Assembly: GCF_018224615.1 (NCBI RefSeq)
Contig: NZ_JAGTUK010000003.1
Span: forward strand, 820,786-884,785
Length of the DNA stretch: 64,000 bases
Direction: 5' to 3'
From: Microbacterium paraoxydans
Lineage (GTDB): Bacteria; Actinomycetota; Actinomycetes; Actinomycetales; Microbacteriaceae
A program made the translations under genes and the position numbers. The notes beneath the pieces are model-generated. The model did no database searches, was not told where the DNA came from, and saw nothing but the letters and a program-made list of their open reading frames with translations. This document shows positions 17,685 through 26,311 of the stretch, in pieces (within the stretch, counting starts at the first letter, position 1; the number at the start of each line of letters is the position of its first letter).

Positions 17685-20285
17685 CTATGGCGCGTCCGCG
17701 TGCAGGCCGAGGGCGCGCGCGGCCGCGGTCACCCCCTCACGATCCGACACCCCGAGCTTGCGATAGATGTTGCGGACGTGCGTCTTGACCGTGTTCGGGG
17801 AGATGTACTCCTGCGTCGCGATCTCCCGCAGCGTGGCGTTGCGGCACAGCGCGGCCAGCACGATCCGCTCGCGCTGGGTGAGCTCTTCCTCCGCCAGCAC
17901 CCCCGCGGCCGTGAACCTCTCGCGCACCCGGTCGGCGAATCGCGTCCTCGAGCCGACGGTCGCGCGGGCCGCCAGCAACTGGATCACCACCGACCCCGCC
18001 TCGGCCACCCGGCGCACGTGGTCCTCGGGCTCGGCCAGCGCGAGCGCGCTCGCGAGGGCGAGCTGCGCGCGGTCGGGCTCACCGTCTGCCACGTCGAGCT
18101 GTGCTTCCACGAGCCACGCGTCGATCATCGAGGCGGGCAGCAGGCACGGTGCCGCGCCCTCCAGCACGGGGGCGAGAGCGCCACGCGCGATGCCCGGCCG
18201 TCGATCGTGCATGGCCGCGAGTGCGCGCAGGACCAGCACGTCCCCGGTCTCGCCGAGCGCGGCCTCGACCTCCTCGATGAAGCGGTCGCGCAACGCGGGC
18301 TCGTTCAGGCGGTGGAAGGCGTGCACCACGAACGGTGCCATCATCGCGTACCAGTGCACGGGCAGCGGAAGGTCTGCGCGCGGGGCGAGGAAGTCGAACA
18401 GGGCCACGGCGGCGGCGTGGGCATCGTCGTTCAGATCCACCGCGAGCAGGGCCTGCAGTCCATGCAGTCCCCGCGTGATCGCGGTCTCTCCCCCCGCGTC
18501 GAGGATGCGCGCGACGGGAAGCAGCGCGGGGCTTGCGTCGAGCAGATTCATGGCCTCGTAGGGCACCCAGGCCTGCCACACCCGCATCACCTCGACGAAC
18601 GCGTTGTCGGGCTCGCCGACCTCACGCCACCGCGCCACCACCGCGGCGCATCCGTCGAGCACATCGCGGAGCCGCCCGCGGAACAGGGTCGCGGTGACGA
18701 GCACGGCCTCCGCCTGCAGTTCCGCTGCCGCCGCGTCGATGTCCCGCGCCAGATCGGCGGCTCGTCTGGCCGACTCCTCGGCGTGGTCCAGGCGCCCCGC
18801 GAAGAGCTGCACCATCGCCAGCTGCACGAGTGCGTACGTGTCGATCTGCTGTTCGCCCGTCGGTGTGAGGGGCTCGGCGTCCACCGCGGCGAGCGCGTGC
18901 TCGATCCCTCCGCGGCGAAGAGCCGTGTGGAGCATGAGCCCCAGTCGCCACCGTCGGTGCGCCTCCGACTCGCCCGGATCGGGTCGCAGCGTCAGCGCCA
19001 CGGCCGCGGCCGACGCGTCACCGCGGGTCAGTTCGGCCGCCGCGACGAGCATGCGGACGGCCGGGTCCGCACGGCGGTGCGCGGGCAGCTGTCCGATGGC
19101 CGCCACGACCTCGTCGGCGTGTCCGTCGAGCACGAGCTGCATCCCGCTGCGGCACAGGATGGCGGACACGCAGAACTCTTCCTCGCTGCGCACGGCATGA
19201 CGCAGCGCGAGCAGTGGTTCGCCGCGCTCGTCGAACCACTGCGAGGCGATGCCCTCGAGTCGCGCTGCCTCGCCGTCGCCCCGGCTGCGCAACCTCCCGA
19301 GCAGGAACTCGCGCAGCAGGGGGTGATAGTGGTAGCGGGGAGGGTCTGCCGCGTCCGGCCCCGCGAGCACGTTGAGCCGCAGCAACCGGTCGACCACCGC
19401 ACCGGCCTGCGCGCTGCCGCTGAGGACGGTCGCGAGATCGGTCGAGAAGCTGTCGGGGATAGCCGTGGCCTCGAGGAAGCTCTGCACGTCGTCGCCCAGG
19501 TCCCCGAAGATCTCCTCCACGAAGTAGTCCACCACGTCGGGGTCGTCTCCGCGCGGCGGCAGCGCGCCGATCCTCGCGCCGCCGGAGGAGTTCAGCATCG
19601 TCAGCTGCAGTGCGGCGGCCCACCCTTCCGTGCGCTCGAGCAGCGCGATGATCTCGGTCGGAGTGATCTCCACCCCGCGGATCGCGAAGAAGGCCTGGAT
19701 CTCGTGCGGGCGGAACGCCAGCGAGGCGCCGTCGAGCTCGAGCGCGATACCGGTCAGGCGCCGGCGCGCCAGCGGGATCGTGCGCGTCCCGCGACCCGCC
19801 AGCACCACGTGCACGTTGCCGGGGACGGTCTGCACGAACACCGACATCAGGCGCGCGGTTTCCTCGTCCTGAAGGTGGTGCACGTCGTCGACGATGATGA
19901 CGATGCGGCCGCGTGCCGCGTCGAGAGCCCTCGCGAGTCCTCGTGCGAAGGCGGTGCCTGACGCCCGCGGCACTCGCCGGAGGGCTCGATGCACACGAGG
20001 GTCGTCGATGCCCTCCAGCGCCGTCACCAGGGTCTCGATGTCGTCACCGCGCTCCAGCGGCACCCAGACGACCGCGATGTCCGAGGTCTCCTGCAGCTCG
20101 CGAGCCCACTGCGCGAGCAGCCTCGTCTTCCCGGCACCGGCCGGCGCGCCGACCAGCGTCAGCGTCCACGGCTCGTCCATCGCCGCGGTCAGCCGCGTGA
20201 GCAGTCGCTCCCTCCGTACCTCGCCCTTCACTGGTGCGGGGATGGGACTCGCGATCCCTTCCTCGCGGTGAGCATCTTCCTTCAT
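17685..20285 (-). CDS. Large LuxR-family ATPase regulator (LAL/MalT type), second copy
   Basis: 866 residues. Walker A GAPAGAGKT (46-54), Walker B-like IVIIVDDVHH, a long TPR-like helical middle section and a C-terminal LuxR HTH (LTQRERIVLAALC, SPNTVKTHVRNIYRKLGVSD). Same architecture as the regulator at 10709 but clearly diverged in sequence. ATG 20285 is preceded by a G-rich stretch. No specific promoter was recognised. Together the two regulators enclose the AI-2E, SulP and GAP genes, which are the obvious target candidates. Confidence 0.92.
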   Translation of the reverse strand: MKEDAHREEGIASPIPAPVKGEVRRERLLTRLTAAMDEPWTLTLVGAPAGAGKTRLLAQWARELQETSDIAVVWVPLERGDDIETLVTALEGIDDPRVHRALRRVPRASGTAFARGLARALDAARGRIVIIVDDVHHLQDEETARLMSVFVQTVPGNVHVVLAGRGTRTIPLARRRLTGIALELDGASLAFRPHEIQAFFAIRGVEITPTEIIALLERTEGWAAALQLTMLNSSGGARIGALPPRGDDPDVVDYFVEEIFGDLGDDVQSFLEATAIPDSFSTDLATVLSGSAQAGAVVDRLLRLNVLAGPDAADPPRYHYHPLLREFLLGRLRSRGDGEAARLEGIASQWFDERGEPLLALRHAVRSEEEFCVSAILCRSGMQLVLDGHADEVVAAIGQLPAHRRADPAVRMLVAAAELTRGDASAAAVALTLRPDPGESEAHRRWRLGLMLHTALRRGGIEHALAAVDAEPLTPTGEQQIDTYALVQLAMVQLFAGRLDHAEESARRAADLARDIDAAAAELQAEAVLVTATLFRGRLRDVLDGCAAVVARWREVGEPDNAFVEVMRVWQAWVPYEAMNLLDASPALLPVARILDAGGETAITRGLHGLQALLAVDLNDDAHAAAVALFDFLAPRADLPLPVHWYAMMAPFVVHAFHRLNEPALRDRFIEEVEAALGETGDVLVLRALAAMHDRRPGIARGALAPVLEGAAPCLLPASMIDAWLVEAQLDVADGEPDRAQLALASALALAEPEDHVRRVAEAGSVVIQLLAARATVGSRTRFADRVRERFTAAGVLAEEELTQRERIVLAALCRNATLREIATQEYISPNTVKTHVRNIYRKLGVSDREGVTAAARALGLHADAP

Positions 20286-20373
20286 CGGTCCCCCCGATTC
20301 GAAGCCGCTCTCCCCCTCGGCGGCAGTATATTCCAGGGCGGGAGCGGTCCCGCAAGGTCCCCGGGAGAGTCGG

Positions 20374-21348
20374 CTAGGCCGTGACGCGGACGCGTCGTCG
20401 CATTCCCAGCAGCGCGGGAACGAGCGCCCCGAACAGCAGCGCCAGCCCCACGCCGAGCAGCGTCTCGACCGTCCGTTCCACGAAACGTTCCGACGGCGAA
20501 CCCGAGGACGCCGACAGGAGAAGCGTCAGCACCAGGAAGGTCGAGAAGGCCGGGGCGATGTACCAGCGGCTCCGCTGCATCGCGCACAGCGAGGCGACCG
20601 CGGCACCGATCCCCAGGCCCGTCAGCGTCTCCCCGGGAGCCAGCAGGGCGAAACCGGCGGCTGCGAGCGCGCCGAGCAGCACCGACACGGCGCGTCCCAC
20701 GCCGCGGGACACCAGTTGTCCGCGCACGGGGCGCATCACGAGCAGCACGGCGGCGGTCGCCCACCCCACGTGTTCGAGTCCGGCGATGAACCCGATCGCC
20801 GCGGCACCGCCGGCCGCGAGACCGAGGAGGCAGCCGTACACGAGCATCGGCCGCCCGCGGGGCATGGTGCCGAAGGGTCGGGACGTCAGCTCGCTCTCCG
20901 GCCACAGCAGTGACACGAGCCACGCGTACCCCGAGCCCAGGACCACGATCGCGGCGAGCACCGCGTTGGCCGCGGACAGCGGGAAGCTCAAGCCGATGCC
21001 GACCATCGGCAGCACCAGCAGCAGCATGGCCTGTCCCCACAGGGACCGTCCGGCGAGCACGCTCAGCAGCACCGACAGCGAGGCGATGCCCACGACGGCG
21101 AGCACGGGCACCAGCGCCAGCGCCGAGCCCAGCAGGATTCCGAGCGCGGTCATCACGCCCACCAGCAGGATGACCGCGCGCGATCGACGACGCGCGGGCA
21201 GACCGACGGCGGCCGCCGGGAGCACCCCGATGCTCAGGGCGAGCGCGACCCGCGGGTCGGCGGGCGCCACGAGGATCGCCGGCGCGGCGTAGAGCAGACC
21301 GAGCGCGAAACGCGACCACTGCCAGCTCAGCGCTGCGGACGCGGACAT
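20374..21348 (-). CDS. FUSC-like membrane protein
   Basis: 324 residues, rich in hydrophobic helices (about ten) in two sets, with the HVGWATAAVLLVMRP segment of FUSC/aromatic-acid-exporter proteins. Typical FUSC proteins are about twice this size and carry a long cytoplasmic domain, which is missing here. ATG 21348 has AGGTG upstream; a GTG at 21357 is possible. It lies between a SulP gene and the second LAL regulator on the same strand, so it may be transcribed with either. Confidence 0.75.
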   Translation of the reverse strand: MSASAALSWQWSRFALGLLYAAPAILVAPADPRVALALSIGVLPAAAVGLPARRRSRAVILLVGVMTALGILLGSALALVPVLAVVGIASLSVLLSVLAGRSLWGQAMLLLVLPMVGIGLSFPLSAANAVLAAIVVLGSGYAWLVSLLWPESELTSRPFGTMPRGRPMLVYGCLLGLAAGGAAAIGFIAGLEHVGWATAAVLLVMRPVRGQLVSRGVGRAVSVLLGALAAAGFALLAPGETLTGLGIGAAVASLCAMQRSRWYIAPAFSTFLVLTLLLSASSGSPSERFVERTVETLLGVGLALLFGALVPALLGMRRRVRVTA

Positions 21349-21465
21349 CTCGGGCACCTCGCCCCCGCACCGTGTCTCCGGTCGGCCATGTCGGCCCCCA
21401 TCTCGGTCCCGGCACCGCCCCGCGCAGCACCGTGGAGGCCAGCATAGGGAGCGGGAACGCGCGTG

Positions 21466-23139
21466 TCAGCGTTCGCCGGGGAGGTCATCCGGGTGAACGC
21501 GGCCCGCGGCTCCTGTTCCCGATGCCGCCGCAGCGAGCCCGGCGTCCGCGGTGTCGTGCACCCTGCCGTCGCGCTCGAGCCCGGCGAACCATGGCGTCCT
21601 GCGCGCGACCGCTGTCGCCGCGGCGGGAAGGGCGGCGAGGTGGAGCACCGCGCCCCGCCGCCCCAGTTCGCGGTCGAGGTCCTCCAGCACGTCCAGCACC
21701 GTGATCGTCATGATCGCCTGCTGCCGCAGTCCGAGCACCACCGCGGTCACCGGCTGCTCCTGTGCCGCGACGGTGTCGAGCACGAGCTGTTCGTTCGCCA
21801 GCGCGTTCGCGGTGTACAGCCCCCGCTCCAGGTCCAGTGCGACGACGCCCCCTCGACGGCCGGCCGCGGTCACCCGAGGGACGTTCAGCTCGCGCAGCAC
21901 CAGGATCAACGTCGCCACCACCCCCACGGCGACGGCGGGGAGCAGTCCCGCCGTGAGCCCGACCAGGGCCACCGCGGTCGCGATCCAGAAGTCCACGCGG
22001 CTGATCCGCGCCCAGCGCACCAGCTGCGGCACGTCCACCAGCCCGACGACGGCGATGAACACCAGCGCGGCGAGCGTGGCCTCCGGCAGCAGGCTCAGGA
22101 TCGGCCCCAAGAACAGTGCGACGAGGACCGCGAGCACCACGGTGACGATCGTCGCGACCTGGGTTCGGGCGCCCGCACCCCGATTCACGGCGCTCTGCGA
22201 GAAGCCTCCGGCGGCCGGCATGGCGGCGAAGAACGAGCCGAGCGTGTTGGCCATGCCCGTGGCAACCAGCTCCTGGTCGCTGTCGACCGGGGGCTCCGTC
22301 GACTGGCGCAGGCTCCGCGCCACGGCAGCGGACTCCAGGAAGGCCATGACGGCGATCGCGAGGGCGCCGGGCACGAGGGCGGGGGCCTGGGCGAGGTCGG
22401 GCAGTCCGGGCAGGGGAAGCCCGCCGGGAACCGGTTCGATCAGCTCGACGCCGAGACGGTCGAGGTGCCCCAGGGCCACCAGCAGGATGCCCCCGACCAC
22501 GACGAGGAGCGTCCCGGGCACGCGTGGGGCGAAACGGCGGCACAGCAGCAGCACCGCGATCGAGCCCGCCGAGAGCGCCACCGTCACGAGGTTCACGCTC
22601 TCCGTCGCCTGCCAGGCCGCGACCAGCGAGCGCAGGAACCCGTGCCCTGAGAAGTCGACCGTCTCCCCCAGCAGCTTCGGCAGCTGACCGACGGCCACGG
22701 TCGCCCCGACGCCGATCTTGAGGCCCAGCACCGTCGCCCCGCTGATGTTCTCCACCAGGCCGCCCAACCGGCACAGCCGCGCCAGGAGCAGGATCACCCC
22801 CACGAGGAGCGTGAGCATCATGAGCGAACCGAGGGCGTCGTCGGATCCCGCAGCGACTCCGGCCGAGACCAGGGTGGTGGCGGTCAGCGTCGCGATGGTG
22901 GACGTGGTCGACACGCTCATGGCGCGGCTGCCTCCCAGGAGCGCGTAGACCAGCATCGGCACGATGCACGTGTAGAGCCCGACCTGGACCGGCAGGTTGG
23001 CGATCGTCGCGTACGCCATCGCCTGCGGCACGACCACGGCGCCCGCGGCGAGCCCCGCCACGGTGTCGCCGAGCAGCCACTCACGCCGGTAGCCGTCGAG
23101 AGTGCTCAGCAGCCATGGGGGTCTTCGCGCCGCGCCCAT
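21466..23139 (-). CDS. SulP family anion transporter with STAS-like domain (second copy)
   Basis: 557 residues. SulP core (GDTVAGLAAGAVVVPQAMAY, TIANLPVQVGLYT), about 11 helices and a C-terminal STAS-like domain starting near residue 430. ATG 23139 has GGAGGAGG upstream; the longer frame is rejected. Sequence differs strongly from the first SulP, so these are distinct paralogues rather than a recent duplication. Divergent from mscS with a perfect palindrome in the gap. Confidence 0.92.
   Translation of the reverse strand: MGAARRPPWLLSTLDGYRREWLLGDTVAGLAAGAVVVPQAMAYATIANLPVQVGLYTCIVPMLVYALLGGSRAMSVSTTSTIATLTATTLVSAGVAAGSDDALGSLMMLTLLVGVILLLARLCRLGGLVENISGATVLGLKIGVGATVAVGQLPKLLGETVDFSGHGFLRSLVAAWQATESVNLVTVALSAGSIAVLLLCRRFAPRVPGTLLVVVGGILLVALGHLDRLGVELIEPVPGGLPLPGLPDLAQAPALVPGALAIAVMAFLESAAVARSLRQSTEPPVDSDQELVATGMANTLGSFFAAMPAAGGFSQSAVNRGAGARTQVATIVTVVLAVLVALFLGPILSLLPEATLAALVFIAVVGLVDVPQLVRWARISRVDFWIATAVALVGLTAGLLPAVAVGVVATLILVLRELNVPRVTAAGRRGGVVALDLERGLYTANALANEQLVLDTVAAQEQPVTAVVLGLRQQAIMTITVLDVLEDLDRELGRRGAVLHLAALPAAATAVARRTPWFAGLERDGRVHDTADAGLAAAASGTGAAGRVHPDDLPGER
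21485..21496. promoter_or_regulatory. TCATCCGGGTGA element upstream of the FUSC gene
   Basis: Reverse complement of the element at 13283 (TCACCCGGATGA), identical over 12 bases. It lies in the last codons of the SulP gene, about 140 bases before the FUSC start, so it could serve the FUSC promoter. Confidence 0.35.
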
Positions 23140-23458
23140 GCGGTCCTCCTCCCCGCCGTGAGGGAAGCGTACTGCGGCGGCTCGAGGTGGCGCGCGCCCC
23201 CGACCACGCGATCGACGCCGATCACCCGGGTGAACTCGCCCCGCACCGGGTGCGGCTGCGCGTGCGCCCCGGGTATGGTCCGAGCGTGCCGTCGAGCCCG
23301 ACGGCACCGACATGCTCGATCTCCCGATCGTCTGGGGCCCTCTCGAAGGGCACGGCCGTGGGGGCGCGGACCCCGCCACGCGCCTCCGCGGTCGCTGGAT
23401 CCCCCGCACGCTCCGTGGTCGGCCGACGCGGGCGGGCGGGCCCGGAGGAGACAGCGGC
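23140..23458. other. 319-base divergent intergenic region, SulP and mscS
   Basis: No gene is supported. An in-frame ATG at 23312 could extend the mscS product by 49 residues, but they are low-complexity and the GTG at 23459 has a good ribosome site. Contents: the palindrome at 23222-23233 and a possible mscS -10 TATGGT (23275-23280). Confidence 0.5.
23222..23233. promoter_or_regulatory. Perfect palindrome TCACCCGGGTGA
   Basis: 12 bp, self-complementary, 83 bases upstream of the SulP start and well upstream of mscS. Best copy of the element also seen at 13283, 21485 and (one change) 56503. Confidence 0.55.
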
Positions 23459-24292
23459 GTGGACCTCCAGAACCTTCTGGCCTCCCCCATCGACGGGTGG
23501 CGCCTGCTGCTCGCCGTGCTCGTCGGGATCGCCACGGTCATCGTGGCGCGGTTCGCGCGGAGGGGCGCGCTCGCCCTCGCCGGGCGCACGCCGGGGGTGC
23601 GCCCGGCCCTGGCCGAGGTCGTGGCGCGGGTCGTCGGCTACGGCGTCGCGGTGCTCGGCTTCGGGCTGGCCCTGGCCCTGCTCGGCGCGAACGTGCAACC
23701 GTTGCTCGCGGTCGTGCTGATCGCGGCGGTGATCGCGGTCCTGGTGCTGCGCGGGGTGGCCGACAACGTCGCGGCCGGCGTGCTGCTCCAGGCGCGGGAG
23801 ACCGTACGGGTAGGCGATGAGATCGCCGTCGAGGCGCTCGACGCGGTGGTCGCGGGTACCGTGACCGAGCTCACCTCCCGCTCGGTGATCCTTCATACCC
23901 CGGACGGGCGCACCGTGCACATTCCCAACTCCCGCCTGCTGTCGGAGCCGCTCGTGAACGATTCCATCCGTGGCGCGCGCCGCAGCGAAGTGCAGGTGCG
24001 GGTCCACCGCGATCCCGATGTCGACATCGACGACGTGCTGGCGGCACTGATCGCGGCGGCCTCGGCCGCGGAGGGCGTGCATCGCCGGGAGCCGGTGCGC
24101 GGCTTCGTCCTGAGTGTCGGACCCGACCGGCTCACGGTGCGGCTGCAGTTCTGGCACCATCCGATCCACGGTCTGCGGGCGGTGTCGGCCGTGGTCGTCG
24201 CGGTGTCGGATGCGCTGGTGCTCTCCGACTGGCGGGGCACGGTGTCCAGCACCCCCGGCGTCCCTCCGGCGGTCCCGCCCGACCCGGTGTGA
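23459..24292 (+). CDS. Mechanosensitive ion channel, MscS family
   Basis: 277 residues. Two helices (about 12-32 and 55-100) lead into the conserved pore helix and beta domain (GVADNVAAGVLL; then VRVGDEIAVE, LHTPDGRTVHIPNSRL). These release solutes on hypo-osmotic shock. The proline-rich C-terminus is dispensable-looking. GTG 23459 has GGAGGAG upstream. Divergent from the second SulP; 55 bases before the RidA gene on the same strand. Confidence 0.9.
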   Translation: MDLQNLLASPIDGWRLLLAVLVGIATVIVARFARRGALALAGRTPGVRPALAEVVARVVGYGVAVLGFGLALALLGANVQPLLAVVLIAAVIAVLVLRGVADNVAAGVLLQARETVRVGDEIAVEALDAVVAGTVTELTSRSVILHTPDGRTVHIPNSRLLSEPLVNDSIRGARRSEVQVRVHRDPDVDIDDVLAALIAAASAAEGVHRREPVRGFVLSVGPDRLTVRLQFWHHPIHGLRAVSAVVVAVSDALVLSDWRGTVSSTPGVPPAVPPDPV

Positions 24293-24347
24293 CGACCGGA
24301 TCGAGCCGTCACGCGCCGATGTCGGTGGCCCGGAGGAGGATGCGCGC

Positions 24348-24749
24348 ATGCAGATCACACTCACGCAGCCGGCCGGCCTCGTGGCCAGCCCGGCCTTCAG
24401 TCATGTCGCTGTCGTCCCGCCCGGGGCGACCACGATCTACGTCGGCGGTCAGAACGGTGTCGACGAGTCCGGCGCTGTCGTCTCGGCCGAGGTGGGCGAG
24501 CAGTCGGTGCGCGCCGTGCAGAACGCTCGCGTGGCTCTCGAGTCGGCCGGCGCTTCGCTCGACGACGTCATCAGCTGGACGATCCTCATCCACCAGGACG
24601 CCGATCTTCGCGCCGCCTACGGCGCCGTGGCGCCCACGCTGGCCCGCGAGGGCGCGCCGCCTCTGGTCACCGCCGCGCTCGTGGCCGGGCTCGGCGTCCC
24701 CGGTGCGCTCATCGAGGTGAGCGCGGTCGCCGCGGTCATCCGCGACTGA
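24348..24749 (+). CDS. RidA (YjgF/YER057c/UK114) family protein
   Basis: 133 residues. The family core is visible (IYVGGQNGVDESG, VGEQSVRAVQNARVALESAG, ALVAGLGVPGALIEV). RidA members deaminate reactive enamine/imine intermediates. The usual C-terminal RxxV arginine is not evident (the GLGVPGALIEVSAVA segment lacks it), so it may be a non-RidA subgroup. ATG 24348 has GGAGGAGG. It ends one base before the convergent dinB. Confidence 0.88.
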   Translation: MQITLTQPAGLVASPAFSHVAVVPPGATTIYVGGQNGVDESGAVVSAEVGEQSVRAVQNARVALESAGASLDDVISWTILIHQDADLRAAYGAVAPTLAREGAPPLVTAALVAGLGVPGALIEVSAVAAVIRD

Positions 24750-24750
24750 G

Positions 24751-25827
24751 TCAGAGGCGTCCGCGCACCGGTGTGCGCTCGAACCCGTCCGGGGTGTCCG
24801 GCGGCGTCATCTCGGCCCGAACCCCGAGGAGGCGCACCTCCCGTGCGGGGTCGAGCGTGGCCGCGAGCCGCACCGCCTCCGCCACCACGTCGTCGCGCCG
24901 GGTGGTGGGGGCGGGGAGCTTGTGTCCGAAGGTCTTGGTGTCGAACGGGGCGTACCGCACCTTCAGGTGCACCCGCACGACCGCTCGGCCCTCGGCCGCG
25001 CAGTCGTCGAACGCCTGCCCCGCGAGCTCGCGGATCGCGGACTCCACCTCCGCGGGTGTGGTGAGGTTCTGCTGGTAGGTGGTCTCGCGGCTGTGGCTGC
25101 GGGCTATCCACGGCGTGTCGTCCACCTGGGCGGGTCCGTGTCCTGAGCCCAGCCCGTGGTACCACACGCCCATCCGCGGGCCGAACTCGGCGATCAGGAG
25201 TCCCTCGTCGGCATCGGCCAGTTCGCGCACGGTCGTGATGCCGTGCCCGGCCAGACGCTTCTGCACCTTGGGGCCGATCCCCCACAGCTCCCGCGTCTGG
25301 CGGTCTCCCATCACCTCGAACCAGTTGTCGGCCGTGAGGCGGAACACGCCGCGGGGCTTGCCGAACTCGGTCGCGATCTTGGCGCGGATCTTGTTGTCGC
25401 CGATGCCGACGGAGCAGTGCAGCGCGGTCGCTTCCCACACGGCCGCCTGCGCAGCGCGGGCCACCTCTTCCGGGTCGTCGGTGGAGACGCCGAGAAAGCA
25501 CTCGTCCCAGCCGATCACCTCGAGCACCACGCCGGGAAGCGCACGCAGCGCAGCCATCACCGCGCTCGACGCCCGCTCGTACTCCTCGTGATCGACGGGC
25601 AGGAAGACGGCATCCTCCGGGGCCTTGCGCGCGGCGATCTTCAGCGGCATCCCGGAGCCGATCCCGTACGCGCGGGCCTCGTACGACGCGGTGGAGACCA
25701 CGGCGCGCTCGGTGGGATCGCCGCGCCCGCCCACGATCACCGGGCGACCGGCCAGCTCGGGGCGACGCCGCACCTCGACCGCGGCGATGAACTGGTCCAT
25801 GTCCACGTGCAGCACCCACTCCGCCAT
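24751..25827 (-). CDS. dinB: Y-family DNA polymerase (DinB-like) without aromatic steric gate
   Basis: 358 residues. Catalytic acids: Asp9 in HVDMDQF and Asp108-Glu109 in IGWDECFLGV. Palm, finger (YEARAYGIGSGMP), thumb helix-hairpin-helix (LWGIGPKVQKRLAGHGI) and little-finger domains are complete. The residue matching the steric gate (Phe13 in E. coli DinB) is Ile14, and the C-terminus ends without a QxxLF-like clamp-binding motif. Both traits recall mycobacterial DinB2. It may therefore insert ribonucleotides and act independently of the clamp (inferred). A CACACT box six bases before the ATG suggests a leaderless mRNA. Confidence 0.93.
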   Translation of the reverse strand: MAEWVLHVDMDQFIAAVEVRRRPELAGRPVIVGGRGDPTERAVVSTASYEARAYGIGSGMPLKIAARKAPEDAVFLPVDHEEYERASSAVMAALRALPGVVLEVIGWDECFLGVSTDDPEEVARAAQAAVWEATALHCSVGIGDNKIRAKIATEFGKPRGVFRLTADNWFEVMGDRQTRELWGIGPKVQKRLAGHGITTVRELADADEGLLIAEFGPRMGVWYHGLGSGHGPAQVDDTPWIARSHSRETTYQQNLTTPAEVESAIRELAGQAFDDCAAEGRAVVRVHLKVRYAPFDTKTFGHKLPAPTTRRDDVVAEAVRLAATLDPAREVRLLGVRAEMTPPDTPDGFERTPVRGRL

Positions 25828-25878
25828 GCACCGAGTGTGACGGCTGCGCGCGCGAAAGTCACCCCTGTGGGCGGCGCC

Positions 25879-26271
25879 TCACGCCAGGGCGAGCCCGATC
25901 GCGGTCGCCAGCACGGCGAGCAGCGGCAGGGTGCCCTGCATCGCGGCGGCGCGCAGCTTCGATCGGTCGGAGAGCACCAGCACGAGGGCGGCAGCGAGCA
26001 TCATCCCGGTGCCCGCGAACACGAGCGTCACGCCGACCGTCGCCGCACCGACGATCACGAGCCCGACGCCCAGCAGGGTCGTGAGGGCCAGGAACAGGTT
26101 GTAGAAGCCCTGATTGAACGCGAGCTGCTTCATGGTCACCGCATCGGCCTCGCTGGCGACCCCGAAGATCTTGCGGGTCTCCGGCTCGGTCCACCGCAGC
26201 GACTCGAGGGCGAAGATGAAGACGTGGAAGGCCGCGGCGGCGGCGGCGAGGACGAGTCCGACGATGAGCAC
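25879..26271 (-). CDS. DUF1304 family membrane protein
   Basis: 130 residues with four membrane helices. The segments FHVFIFALESLRWTEP and AFNQGFYNLFLAL are the recognisable core of DUF1304. No function is established for the family. The GTG at 26271 follows GACAAT by five bases, possibly leaderless. It lies 40 bases after the CPBP gene start side and reads the same way as trmB-CPBP, so it could also be the end of that transcript. Confidence 0.87.
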   Translation of the reverse strand: MLIVGLVLAAAAAAFHVFIFALESLRWTEPETRKIFGVASEADAVTMKQLAFNQGFYNLFLALTTLLGVGLVIVGAATVGVTLVFAGTGMMLAAALVLVLSDRSKLRAAAMQGTLPLLAVLATAIGLALA

Positions 26272-26311
26272 ACCCGATTGTCCCGTCCCCCGCCATCGCG
26301 GGGCAAGCCGC

